Assembly (NCBI GenBank): GCA_963825175.1
Contig: CAWGSA010000001.1
Coordinates: 682,001-746,000 of the forward strand
DNA: 64,000 bases
From: DATFTF01 sp963825175
Lineage (GTDB): Bacteria > Acidobacteriota > Thermoanaerobaculia > UBA5066 > Gp7-AA6
Direction of reading: 5' to 3'
The notes under the pieces were generated by a model. It made no database searches. It had not been told where the DNA came from and was given only the letters and a program-made list of their open reading frames with translations. Below are positions 56,558 through 64,000 of the stretch, in pieces; position 1 is the first letter of the stretch; every line of letters starts with the position of its first letter. Position numbers and translations under genes: made by a program.

Positions 56558-57571
56558 TGGGACCGACGCTTCCCCTCTTTCCCGATCAGGCCTCCACCAT
56601 GGCCTCGAGGGTGGACGCACCTCTATTTCTACCTGCTCGCGGTCAGCGCGTTCTTCTCGGTCCTGATCGCCCTGACCATCATCGTCTTCGCCATCCGCTA
56701 TCGCCGCCGCTCCGAGAGCGAGCTGCCCCGGCGGGTGGAAGGCTCCCTGAAGCTCGAGATCGCCTGGTCCGTGATCCCGCTCGTCATCGCGCTTTCCTTC
56801 TTCTTCTGGGGAGCGAGGATCTTCTTCGCCATGAATCGCCCTCCCAACAACGCGCTCCAGGTCTACGTCGTCGGCAAGCAGTGGATGTGGAAGATCCAGC
56901 ACGCCGACGGCCAGCGGGAGATCAACGAGCTGCACGTCCCGGTGGGGCGCCCGGTGCAGCTCACATGACCTCCGAGGACGTCATCCACGACTTCTTCGTC
57001 CCCGCCTTTCGCATGAAGAAGGACGTCCTGCCGGGGCGCTACACGACAGAATGGTTCACGGCCACGCGTCCCGGCCGGTACCATCTCTTCTGCGCCCAGT
57101 ACTGCGGCACCAAGCATTCGGCCATGATCGGCTGGGTGGACGTGATGGAGCCGGCGGCGTTCCAGACCTGGCTCTCGGGCGGAAGCTCCAGCGAGTCGCT
57201 CGCGTCGGCCGGGGCCAAGCTCTTCCAGCAGCACGCCTGCAACACCTGCCACCGCCCCGACTCGCTCGCCCGCGGCCCGAACCTGGAGGGCCTCTTCGGA
57301 AGCCCGGTCCGCCTGTCCGACGGCCGCACGGTCGTGGCCGACGAGACCTATATCCGCGAGTCGATCGTGACGCCCGGCGGCCAAGATCGTCGAGGGATTC
57401 CAGCCGATCATGCCCACGTTCCAGGGGCTGATCGACGAAGAAGGGATCCTGCAGCTGATCGCCTACATCAAGACCCTGTCCAAGCCCAGCGCGGCCGCGG
57501 GGACGATGATGCTCTCTCCCAACAACCGGGGCAATCCCCCGCTCCACCCGACCCCAAAGGAGACACGTTGA
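56557..57571 (+). CDS. coxB: Cytochrome c oxidase subunit II with fused cytochrome c (caa3 type), frameshifted
   Basis: Reconstructed from three frames (shifts near 56617, 56965 and 57380). Two membrane helices (FFSVLIALTIIVFAIRYRRR and IAWSVIPLVIALSFFFWGAR) precede the cupredoxin domain with VVGKQWMWKIQHADGQREIN and the CuA ligand set HLFCAQYCGTKHSAMIG. A C-terminal cytochrome c domain follows (QQHACNTCHRPDSLARGPNL), so this is a caa3-type subunit that takes electrons directly from ActE or another cytochrome c. Its TGA overlaps the coxA ATG at 57571. Confidence 0.85.
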
Positions 57572-59210
57572 TGTCCGCCGTCGCATCTCCCGAACCCGAA
57601 CCGATCGAGCCGCGCGACAACTACTTGAACGCCGGCTACGGCATCCGTTCGTGGCTCTTGACGCGCGACCACAAGCGCATCGCGCTCCTGTACCTGGCGT
57701 CGATCACGTTCTTCTTCTTCCTGGGGGGCGTCTTCGCGCTCCTGATCCGGCTGGAGCTGCTGACTCCGGCGGGCGACCTGGTGCAGTCGGAGACGTACAA
57801 CAAGCTCTTCACCATGCACGGCGTCGTGATGATCTTCTTCTTCCTGATCCCGTCGATCCCGGCGGTGCTGGGAAATTTCCTCATCCCGATGATGATCGGC
57901 GCCCGGGATCTGGCTTTCCCCAGGCTCAACCTCCTCTCGCTGGTACGTCTACATGGTCGGCGCGTGCTTCACGCTGTGGGCCGTGGTGCACGGCGGCGTC
58001 GACACCGGGTGGACGTTCTACACACCGTACTCGACGGTGTCCTCCAACACGCACGTCATCACGACGGCCGTGGGAATCTTCATCACCGGTTTCTCGTCGA
58101 TCCTGACGGGGTTGAACTTCATCGTGACCATCCACACCATGCGGGCGCCGGGCATGACCTGGTTCCGCCTGCCGCTCTTCGTGTGGTCGCACTACGCGAC
58201 GAGCCTGATCATGGTCCTGGGAACGCCCGGTGATCGCCGTGACGCTCCTGATGGTCGCGGCCGAGCGGGTCCTCCATCTGGGGATCTTCAATCCCGCCCT
58301 GGGTGGCGATCCGATCCTCTTCCAGCACCTGTTCTGGTTCTACTCGCACCCGGCCGTCTACATCATGGTGCTGCCGGCCATGGGCGTCGTGTCGGAACTG
58401 GTGACGACGTTCTCGCGCAAGAACATCTTCGGCTACAAGTTCGTGGCCTTCGCCTCGATCGGGATCGCGGTCCTGGGCTTCCTGGTGTGGGGCCACCACA
58501 TGTTCGTCTCCGGCCAGTCGGTGTACGCCGGCATGATCTTCTCGGTGCTCTCGTTCCTGGTGGCCATTCCCTCGGCGGTCAAGGTCTTCAACTGGACCGC
58601 GACGATGTACAAGGGATCGATCTCCTACCGCACGCCGATGCTGTACGCCTTCGGGTTCATCGGGCTCTTCACCATCGGCGGGCTGACCGGCCTCTTCCTG
58701 GCCACGCTCGGCGTCGATGTGCACGTGCACGACACCTACTTCATCGTGGCGCACTTTCACTACATCATGGTGGGCGGCGCGATCATGGGGTACCTGGGCG
58801 GCATCCATTACTGGTGGCCGAAGATCTCGGGCAAGCTCTATCCCGAAGGGTGGGCGCGTTTCTCCGCCCTGATCGTTTTCCTCGGATTCAATCTGACCTT
58901 TTTTCCGCAGTTCATTCTGGGATACCTGGGAATGCCGCGGCGCTACCACGCCTATCCCCCGGAGTTTCAGGTCTTGAACGTCATGTCGACGGCCGGGGCG
59001 TCGGTCCTGGGAGTGGGGTACCTGCTCCCGATGATTTATCTCATCTGGTCCATGCGCTACGGGCGCAACGCTCCCGACAACCCGTGGGGATCGACCGGGC
59101 TCGAGTGGAAGACCAGCTCTCCCCCGCCCACGGAGAACTTCAAAGTGCCGCCGGTCGTGACCGAAGATCCTTACGTCTACTCGCACGAGGAGGTCGAAAT
59201 CTTTGGCTGA
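57571..59210 (+). CDS. coxA: Cytochrome c oxidase subunit I (A2-type), frameshifted twice
   Basis: The catalytic haem-copper subunit, about 545 residues, read across shifts near 57943 and 58231 (each looks like one extra C). Blocks: WLLTRDHKRIALLYL, TMHGVVMIFFFLIPSIPAVL with a haem-a His, FWFYSHPAVYIMVLP with the cross-linked His-Tyr region, WGHHMFVSGQ with the two CuB histidines, and DVHVHDTYFIVAHFHYIMVG with the haem ligands. The YSHPAVY sequence, lacking the Glu of GHPEVY, marks an A2-type oxidase. The shifts fall at positions where conserved residues continue without loss. Confidence 0.9.
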
Positions 59211-59877
59211 CGCACGGCCGCTCCCCGACGTCGCCGCCCCCGGGCTCCAGCACCAGTTCGACTCGATGGAGCAGCAGAAGGAAGCCTCGTCGCTGGGGAT
59301 GTGGGTGTTCCTGGTGACCGAGATCCTCTTCTTCGGCGGGCTGTTCCTGGCCTACACCATCTACCGCTGGCAGAACGTCGCCGGTTTCGCGCGCGCCAGC
59401 CGCCACATGGACATCACGCTCGGCACGATCAATACCGCCGTGCTGATCTGCTCCTCGCTGACCATGGCCATGGCCGTCCACAGCGCGGCGGTCGGACGCA
59501 AGCGGCTGCTCATCGGCTTCCTCGTGGTGACCATGCTCCTGGGCGGAGCGTTCCTGGGGATCAAGGCCGTGGAGTACACCGACCACATCGAGCACCATCT
59601 CCTTCCGGGCCCCCACTTCCATTACCCCGACGCGCGTGACGCGCGTCCGGCGGAGCAGTTCTTCTCACTCTACTTCGCGATGACCGGGCTCCACGCGCTG
59701 CACATGATCATCGGGCTCGGCCTTCTGACGACGCTTCTGGTCATGGCCTGCCGCGGGCGCTTCACGCCCGAGTACTCGACCCCCGTCGAGATCTCCGGTC
59801 TCTACTGGCACTTCGTCGATATCGTGTGGATCTTCCTCTTCCCGCTGTTGTACCTGATCGGGAGGCATCTGCGATGA
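59203..59877 (+). CDS. coxC: Cytochrome c oxidase subunit III
   Basis: A 224-residue membrane subunit, intact, from TTG 59203 overlapping coxA by eight bases. Typical blocks are SLGMWVFLVTEILFFGGLFL, LGTINTAVLICSSLTMAMAV, GGAFLGIKAVEYTDHIEHHL, LYFAMTGLHALHMIIGLG, and the final SGLYWHFVDIVWIFLFPLLY. Structural support of subunit I and its proton channels. Confidence 0.93.
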   Translation: MADARPLPDVAAPGLQHQFDSMEQQKEASSLGMWVFLVTEILFFGGLFLAYTIYRWQNVAGFARASRHMDITLGTINTAVLICSSLTMAMAVHSAAVGRKRLLIGFLVVTMLLGGAFLGIKAVEYTDHIEHHLLPGPHFHYPDARDARPAEQFFSLYFAMTGLHALHMIIGLGLLTTLLVMACRGRFTPEYSTPVEISGLYWHFVDIVWIFLFPLLYLIGRHLR

Positions 59878-59884
59878 GCGGGGA

Positions 59885-59990
59885 GGCGGTTCACGTGCGA
59901 CGTTCGACGTGCGAGGTTCTACGTTGGATCGCGCGACACACGCGTCGACGTTGGGCGTTAGAACTTAGAACTTAGAACTTAGAACGCAAA
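59885..59990. repeat. Heptamer-phased repeats between coxC and coxD
   Basis: Two tracts: ACGTGCG, ACGTTCG, ACGTGCG, AGGTTCT, ACGTTGG in phase, then at 59958-59988 four copies of TTAGAAC. The tract ends just before the coxD start and contains no clear Shine-Dalgarno. Confidence 0.8.
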
Positions 59991-59991
59991 C

Positions 59992-60294
59992 ATGAACACG
60001 CACATCGTCCCGGTCAAGAACTACGTGGGAGTCTTTCTGGTCCTGTTGCTCATGACGGCGACGACGACCGCCGTCTCCTTCGTCAATCTGGGGCCATGGA
60101 ACACCGTCGTGGCGCTGGCCATCGCCTTTTTCAAGGCCACCCTCGTCGTCCTCATCTTCATGCACGTCAAGTACAGCCCGCGGCTGACGAGCACGGTCAT
60201 CGCCGGGGGACTCTTCTGGCTGGCCATCCTGATCGTCCTGACGTTCGGCGATTTCGCGACCCGGGGCTGGATCCCGACGCCCGCGCTTCGTTAG
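59992..60294 (+). CDS. Cytochrome c oxidase subunit IV family protein
   Basis: A 100-residue protein with three helices, of the CyoD/CtaF-like subunit IV family: YVGVFLVLLLMTATTTAVSF, ALAIAFFKATLVVLIFMHVK with the family signature F-K-A-x-L-V-x-x-F-M-H, and GLFWLAILIVLTFGDF. Last gene of the act-cox run, separated from coxC by the repeat tract. It converges on the MarR gene. Confidence 0.9.
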   Translation: MNTHIVPVKNYVGVFLVLLLMTATTTAVSFVNLGPWNTVVALAIAFFKATLVVLIFMHVKYSPRLTSTVIAGGLFWLAILIVLTFGDFATRGWIPTPALR

Positions 60295-60330
60295 CGCCAC
60301 CGAGAGCGCGGCAAGTCAGGCGCGCGGCTC

Positions 60331-60804
60331 TCAGCGCGGCTGTGTGCGCCGCCCGGCGGTCCCTGCCGCGCCGGCGACGTTTCCCGCCCGTGCGCGGCGC
60401 GGCGTTCGCGCCACGGAAATGGGGAAGGCATCGCGCAGATCGGCGAGCTCTCGCAAGTGCTCGAGGCTCAGGTCGTTCAAGAGCCTTTCCGCCCGTCCCG
60501 TCAGCCGCACCCGGACTCGCCGGCGATCGCCCGCATCCCGCTCGCGCCGCACCAGGCCGGCGTTCTCGCAGCGGTCGACCAGCCCAACGGCGCTGTTGTG
60601 GCGCACGTGCAGCCGCTCCGCCAACTCGGAGACCGAGGGCTGCGCGCCCGGGAAGACTTTGACAAAGAGCAGGAGCGTGTGCTGGGCGCGGGACAGTCCG
60701 GCCCGCCTGGTCGTTTGCTGCGAGAAGTGAAGGAACTGCCGCAGCGCGTAACGCCATCGCGCCAGCCGTTCGTAGTCGCCCTGGGTCAGCCGTCTGCGTC
60801 GCAT
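60331..60804 (-). CDS. MarR-family transcriptional regulator
   Basis: A 157-residue winged-helix protein. The start at 60804 has CGGAGCGGAG upstream (an open frame extends to 60954). Sequence: YALRQFLHFSQQTTRRAGLS, the recognition region PSVSELAERLHVRHNSAVGL, VDRCENAGLVRRERDAGDRR and VRVRLTGRAERLLNDLS. The C-terminus is basic and Ala/Arg-rich. A palindrome overlapping its probable promoter suggests autoregulation. The effector is unknown. Confidence 0.85.
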   Translation of the reverse strand: MRRRRLTQGDYERLARWRYALRQFLHFSQQTTRRAGLSRAQHTLLLFVKVFPGAQPSVSELAERLHVRHNSAVGLVDRCENAGLVRRERDAGDRRRVRVRLTGRAERLLNDLSLEHLRELADLRDAFPISVARTPRRARAGNVAGAAGTAGRRTQPR

Positions 60805-60844
60805 CTCCGCTCCGAAGCACCGAGCGAGCCCCTTCGGGGCGCCC

Positions 60845-60871
60845 GCTATATGTCGTCCTACGATACGACAA
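60845..60871 (-). promoter_or_regulatory. MarR promoter with overlapping inverted repeat
   Basis: On the minus strand TTGTCG (60866-60871) and TATAGC (60845-60850) form a promoter-like pair with 15-base spacing. Between and over them lies TGTCGT-N8-ACGACA (60851-60870), an inverted repeat well placed for a MarR dimer. Confidence 0.5.
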
Positions 60872-60985
60872 GCCGGAGGTGGGCGCCAGCCGTTCCGCGC
60901 CGGCGTCTCCGGGCGCCGCTCTCGCCGACCGAATCCGTCGCCGCGCCCGGTCACTTCCGGGGCTTCGGGACGTTAGAATCGAGCC

Positions 60986-61531
60986 ATGTTCGCCTCGGAG
61001 ATCGACCGCACCCAGCCCAAGCCGTCGCTGTATCGGGATCTGGCCCTTTCCGTGGGCTCCCTCCTTTCGGGCGAGAGCGATCCGACCGCAAACCTGGCCA
61101 ACGCCTCGGCGCTCCTGGCGCAGGCGCTCGAGGGGATCAACTGGTGCGGCTTCTACCTGCTTCGCGGATCCGAGCTGGTGCTCGGCCCCTTCCAGGGCAA
61201 GCCCGCCTGCGTCCGGATCCCGGTCGGCCGGGGGGTCTGCGGCACGGCGGCCGAGCGGCGCGAGACGCTGGTGGTCGAGGATGTCCAGGCGTTTCCGGGA
61301 CACATCGCGTGCGACGCGGCTTCGCGCTCGGAAATCGTCGTCCCGATCCTGGACGGCCAGACGCTCCACGGCGTGCTCGATCTCGACGCTCCCGAAACGA
61401 GCCGGTTCGACGATGCGGACCGGGTGGGGCTGGAGAGTTTCGTAAAGACGTTGATCCCGCTGGTCGATTGGGAATCGTTCGATTCCGGACGGGCAGACGG
61501 CGAGACGGTGAGACGGGGGGACGGGAGATGA
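60986..61531 (+). CDS. msrC: Free methionine-(R)-sulfoxide reductase (GAF domain)
   Basis: A 181-residue GAF-domain enzyme reducing free Met-R-sulfoxide. Catalytic and resolving cysteines are present at C75 (GKPACVRIPVG), C85 (GRGVCGTAAE) and C109 (GHIACDAASRSEIVVPI), matching the three-Cys arrangement of fRMsr. NWCGFYLLRG begins the substrate pocket. The C-terminus is encoded partly by octamer-like repeats (GACGGNGA, 61490-61527), which give a GRADGETVRRGDGR tail. Its stop overlaps the next gene by four bases. Confidence 0.9.
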   Translation: MFASEIDRTQPKPSLYRDLALSVGSLLSGESDPTANLANASALLAQALEGINWCGFYLLRGSELVLGPFQGKPACVRIPVGRGVCGTAAERRETLVVEDVQAFPGHIACDAASRSEIVVPILDGQTLHGVLDLDAPETSRFDDADRVGLESFVKTLIPLVDWESFDSGRADGETVRRGDGR

Positions 61532-62253
61532 GCGAGAGGACATTCACCGGGAAGATCACCTGGCTCGGGCATGCCGCGACACTGATCGAATCGCCAAGCG
61601 GCTCGCGCATCGCGATCGATCCCTTCACCAAGAACAATCCGAAGTTTCCGAAAGGCTTCACCTGGGGCCGGCTGGACATCCTCGCGGCGACCCACGCCCA
61701 CTTCGATCACTTCGGCGACGACGCGATCGAGCTCGCCAAGACGTCGGGGGGCACGGTCCTGGGAATCTTCGAGATGGCGCTGCACGTCGGCTCGCGCGGA
61801 GTGGAAAAGGTTACCGGCTTCAACAAGGGCGGGAGCCTTACGCTCGGGGGCGTCGAATTCCGCATGGTCCACGCGGACCATTCGGCGGGCGCCTCCCCGG
61901 GCGACCGCCCGGCAACGTACGCGGGCGAACCGTGCGGCTACGTGATGACGTTCGAGGACGGATTCCGCGTCTACCACGCCGGCGACACCAACGTCTTTTC
62001 CGACATGGCGCTGATCGCCGAGCTGTGGCAACCCGATCTGGCCCTCCTGCCGATCGGCGGCTACTACACCATGGGGCCCCGGGAGGCCGCGAAGGCCTGC
62101 GAGCTCCTCCGCGTGAGGCGCGTGATCCCGATTCACTGGGGCACTTTCCCTGCGCTCACGGGAACGCCGGCGGAGTTGCGAAAAGAGATCGCGCAACGCC
62201 AGCTGGCGACAGAGGTGGTCGAGCTCGTCCCCGGGTCGCCGTGGCCGGTCTAG
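61528..62253 (+). CDS. Metal-dependent hydrolase (UPF0173, metallo-beta-lactamase fold)
   Basis: A 241-residue metallo-beta-lactamase-fold protein of the UPF0173/UlaG-like group. It has GKITWLGHAATLIESPSG, the zinc motif ATHAHFDHFGDD (HxHxDH), VHADHSAG, VYHAGDTNVFSDM with the bridging Asp, LLPIGGYYTMGP, and VIPIHWGTFPAL with the last His. The substrate is unknown. Translationally coupled to msrC. Confidence 0.88.
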   Translation: MSERTFTGKITWLGHAATLIESPSGSRIAIDPFTKNNPKFPKGFTWGRLDILAATHAHFDHFGDDAIELAKTSGGTVLGIFEMALHVGSRGVEKVTGFNKGGSLTLGGVEFRMVHADHSAGASPGDRPATYAGEPCGYVMTFEDGFRVYHAGDTNVFSDMALIAELWQPDLALLPIGGYYTMGPREAAKACELLRVRRVIPIHWGTFPALTGTPAELRKEIAQRQLATEVVELVPGSPWPV

Positions 62254-62329
62254 CGGCGAAGTCCAGTGCCCAAGGAAAGTCCAGACCTCGGGGTTGGACC
62301 CTGAACCTTGGGCCTCAGGCCTTGGACCC
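62254..62329. repeat. Degenerate heptamer-like repeat between convergent genes
   Basis: Contains near-repeats of TTGGACC, TTGGGCC and CTTGGAC. Too degenerate for an exact period, but similar in style to the other heptamer tracts. No clear hairpin terminator. Confidence 0.4.
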
Positions 62330-63475
62330 TCACTGCAGCGGGATCCTCCCGGCGAACCCTTCCTCGTAGCCGTGGAAGTACTCGAGGGCCGGCTCGGGAT
62401 ATTTCCAGCAGTAGTAACCGGCGCCCGAATCGAAGTCCACCAGCCAGAGGCCCTTGATCTCCGCCCCCAGAGACGTGATCTCGCGGACCCAGTCCCGCAC
62501 GATCTCCTGCCGTTCTTCCTCGCTCTCGCTTCCCGATGTCAGACGCGTGTAGCGGCTCACGGCGTCCGACGTGAGCTCGCGGACCCGAGGCAGCGCCTCG
62601 CGGACTTCCCCCAGCGTGAAGATCTTCTTGGACGATGGCTCACCGGTGACCGGTTCGCCCTCCGGCGTTCCGGCTCCGTGCCGCACGATCTCGATGAGCT
62701 TGACGACGGCCTCGGCATCCTCACCCTCGGAGAGCTCGGCGTACGTTTCCAGGCTTTCCAACGCCTCTTCCGAGCGGCCCGCGCGCAGCAAGAGCAGTCC
62801 GCGCTCGCGCAGCAGGCTCAAGTCTCCCGGAGCCAGGGCCTCGGCGCATGCCAGCGCCGCCAGCGCCTCCTCGAAGAGGTCGCGACGCTCCCAGGACCGC
62901 CGGAGGTTGAACATCACCCGCAGGAGAATGGCCCGCGGCGAGTCGGGAGAGAACGCTTCTTCCGGAAGCGCGATCGGGGATCCGAAGATCGTCGAGATGC
63001 GGCGGGTCAAGGCCTCGGCATCGAGGAGCTGCCCGCCGTCGAACGGGTCGAGAAACCGTCCGTCGGGCAGATCCGGGCCTCCCACCACGAAATGGCCGGG
63101 CAACCCGACGCCGGTCAAGCGTAGCCCGGCGCGTCGGCCGGCCTCGATGGTCACGATGGAGAGCGTGATCGGCATTCCCGACTTCTTGGCCAGCACCCGG
63201 ACGACCGACGAGTTGGATGGATCGTCGTAGGACTCGGCGTCGCCGGAGAGACCCTCCTCGGCAAAAAGAACGCGCGTGAGGTCCTCGTGCGTGGGAGACC
63301 CCGCCGACGACTCCCGGATGCGGCGGGCCAGACGCTCGATCTCGGCGCGGGCGGGCTCGAGGCTCTCGGAGGGATGGACCAGCGCGGCGGCCAGAAGCGC
63401 CCCTTCCCACAGATCGAGCGAGCTTGCGACGGCGAGAGCGCGGAAGCGCGCCGCCACTGCCGATCGTTCGCTCAA
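62330..63475 (-). CDS. SirB1-like transglutaminase/TPR protein fused to DUF2203
   Basis: A 381-residue two-part protein. Residues 1-250 form the SirB1-type Transglut_core2 plus TPR unit: DDPSNSSVVRVLAKKSGMPI, TLSIVTIEAGRRAGL, VGLPGHFVVGG with the conserved His, and helical repeats (AEALAPGDLSLLRERGLLLL). Residues about 285-381 are a DUF2203 domain: FTLGEVREALPRVRELTSDA, IKGLWLVDFDSGAGYYCWKY and the closing YEEGFAGRIPL. These are normally separate small proteins. Its ATG overlaps the stop of the methyltransferase gene by four bases. Confidence 0.8.
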   Translation of the reverse strand: MSERSAVAARFRALAVASSLDLWEGALLAAALVHPSESLEPARAEIERLARRIRESSAGSPTHEDLTRVLFAEEGLSGDAESYDDPSNSSVVRVLAKKSGMPITLSIVTIEAGRRAGLRLTGVGLPGHFVVGGPDLPDGRFLDPFDGGQLLDAEALTRRISTIFGSPIALPEEAFSPDSPRAILLRVMFNLRRSWERRDLFEEALAALACAEALAPGDLSLLRERGLLLLRAGRSEEALESLETYAELSEGEDAEAVVKLIEIVRHGAGTPEGEPVTGEPSSKKIFTLGEVREALPRVRELTSDAVSRYTRLTSGSESEEERQEIVRDWVREITSLGAEIKGLWLVDFDSGAGYYCWKYPEPALEYFHGYEEGFAGRIPLQ

Positions 63476-64000
63476 GGACTCCGCCGGCGCGCGATGGCCA
63501 CGCCATCGCGAAGAGGAACGATCGCGGCGTCGAAGTCAGACCGCGCGAAAAGCCGGCGGTTGAATTCGCGGATGCCCTCGGTCGCCCCGTCGGTGGCCGC
63601 CGGGTCGGCCACGCGGCCCGACCACAGCACGTTGTCGGCGAGCAGGTATCCGCCGGGCCGGACCCTGGGCGCCGCTTCCTCCAGCGCGCCCGGATAACCC
63701 TCCTTGTCGATGTCGATGAACACGACGTCGAAGAGACCGGAAGTCTTGCGCAGCAATCCGACCGCCTCGCCCGTCCGAATCTCCACGCGCGCGGCCAGAC
63801 CCAGCCGCTCGAGATACCCCCGCGCCTCCCGCGTGTTGGCCTCGCCGCCGTCGGTGTAGAAGACGCGCCCTTCGACCCCGACGGCGCGCGCGAAGAACGC
63901 GGTCGAGTAGCCGATGGCGCTTCCGAGCTCGAACACGCGCCGCGCGCCGATCGATTCCGCCAGCGTCGCCAGCAGCGTGGCGACCGCGGGACCCACGATG
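63472..64000 (-). CDS. O-methyltransferase (class I SAM), 5' partial
   Basis: The C-terminal about 175 residues of a caffeoyl-CoA/catechol O-methyltransferase-type enzyme running off the window end. Visible: VGARRVFELGSAIGYSTAFF-like motif I (here IGARRVFELGSAIGYST), motif with acidic ribose ligand FYTDGGE, FDVVFIDIDKEGY with the metal-binding Asp, GGYLLADNVLWSGRVAD, and the final AIVPLRDGVAIARRR. An internal ATG at 63996 is not the start, since the family has about 40 residues more at the N-terminus. It is coupled to the SirB1/DUF2203 gene. Confidence 0.85.
   Translation of the reverse strand, partial: IVGPAVATLLATLAESIGARRVFELGSAIGYSTAFFARAVGVEGRVFYTDGGEANTREARGYLERLGLAARVEIRTGEAVGLLRKTSGLFDVVFIDIDKEGYPGALEEAAPRVRPGGYLLADNVLWSGRVADPAATDGATEGIREFNRRLFARSDFDAAIVPLRDGVAIARRRSP

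Noticed and set aside
57571..59210. Programmed frameshifting or split coxA
   Set aside because: Shifts lack slippery sites and stimulators, and neighbours SCO and coxB show the same kind of one-base breaks, so sequence error is simpler.

Overview
The window is GC-rich (roughly two thirds G+C), densely coded DNA. It most resembles an Acidobacteriota chromosome, probably of the Thermoanaerobaculia/Vicinamibacteria type. That placement is an inference from gene content: a PadR regulator beside a MacB/FtsX-type orphan permease, a GWxTD-domain protein, a complete alternative complex III with a caa3 oxidase, a B12-dependent ribonucleotide reductase, and many secreted TPR, cupin and beta-propeller proteins. 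No tRNA, rRNA, CRISPR array, prophage or type VI secretion cluster was seen.

Layout. 1-11.3 kb: TPR lipoproteins, a PilZ protein, two paralogous secreted cupins, a threonine ammonia-lyase and a Vgb-like propeller. 11.4-23.7 kb: an accessory stretch with broken or frameshifted secreted enzymes (SGNH hydrolase, M13 peptidase, a large secreted protein), a YceI operon and gene remnants. 23.7-33.4 kb: small conserved families, nrdJ with tandem NrdR boxes, erpA and a MITE-like element. 33.4-46.8 kb: two flavin disulfide-oxidoreductase-like proteins, the PadR/permease pair with a palindromic operator, a 203-bp tandem repeat, the GWxTD protein, a large FAD/Fe-S oxidoreductase and a glycoamylase-domain protein. 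47.6-60.3 kb: actABCDEF followed by SCO, coxB, coxA, coxC and coxD, a terminal respiratory chain in which quinol is oxidised by complex III and electrons pass to an A2-type caa3 oxidase. 60.3-64 kb: a MarR regulator, free-methionine-sulfoxide reductase, a metal-dependent hydrolase, a SirB1-like/DUF2203 fusion and an O-methyltransferase.

The most unusual content is a set of ten very short genes between 4.3 and 23.7 kb. Most have a strong Shine-Dalgarno. Each encodes a cationic leader with the pattern L-x-x-L-S-x-K-x-(V/L)-x-x-x-x-A-x-x-(V/I)-(R/K)-G-G, two of them in the K-L-K-L-x-K-E-T-L form known from Bacteroidales-type class I lanthipeptide precursors. In five of the ten the part after Gly-Gly is a piece of Hcp, the type VI secretion tube protein: one N-terminal piece, two middle pieces and two C-terminal pieces. 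At 15.1-15.6 kb a middle piece and a C-terminal piece lie in one transcription unit in native Hcp order. No modification enzyme, C39 transporter or T6SS gene is present, so function is unknown, but this looks like a dispersed split-Hcp/RiPP-leader family that standard annotation would miss.

Single-base frameshifts cluster in four places (13.8-15.1, 16.7-18.2, 20.0-22.1 and 55.9-58.3 kb) and hit conserved genes such as coxA. Long genes between these clusters are intact. Assembly or read errors are the likeliest cause, so coordinates of those genes are reconstructed from several frames.
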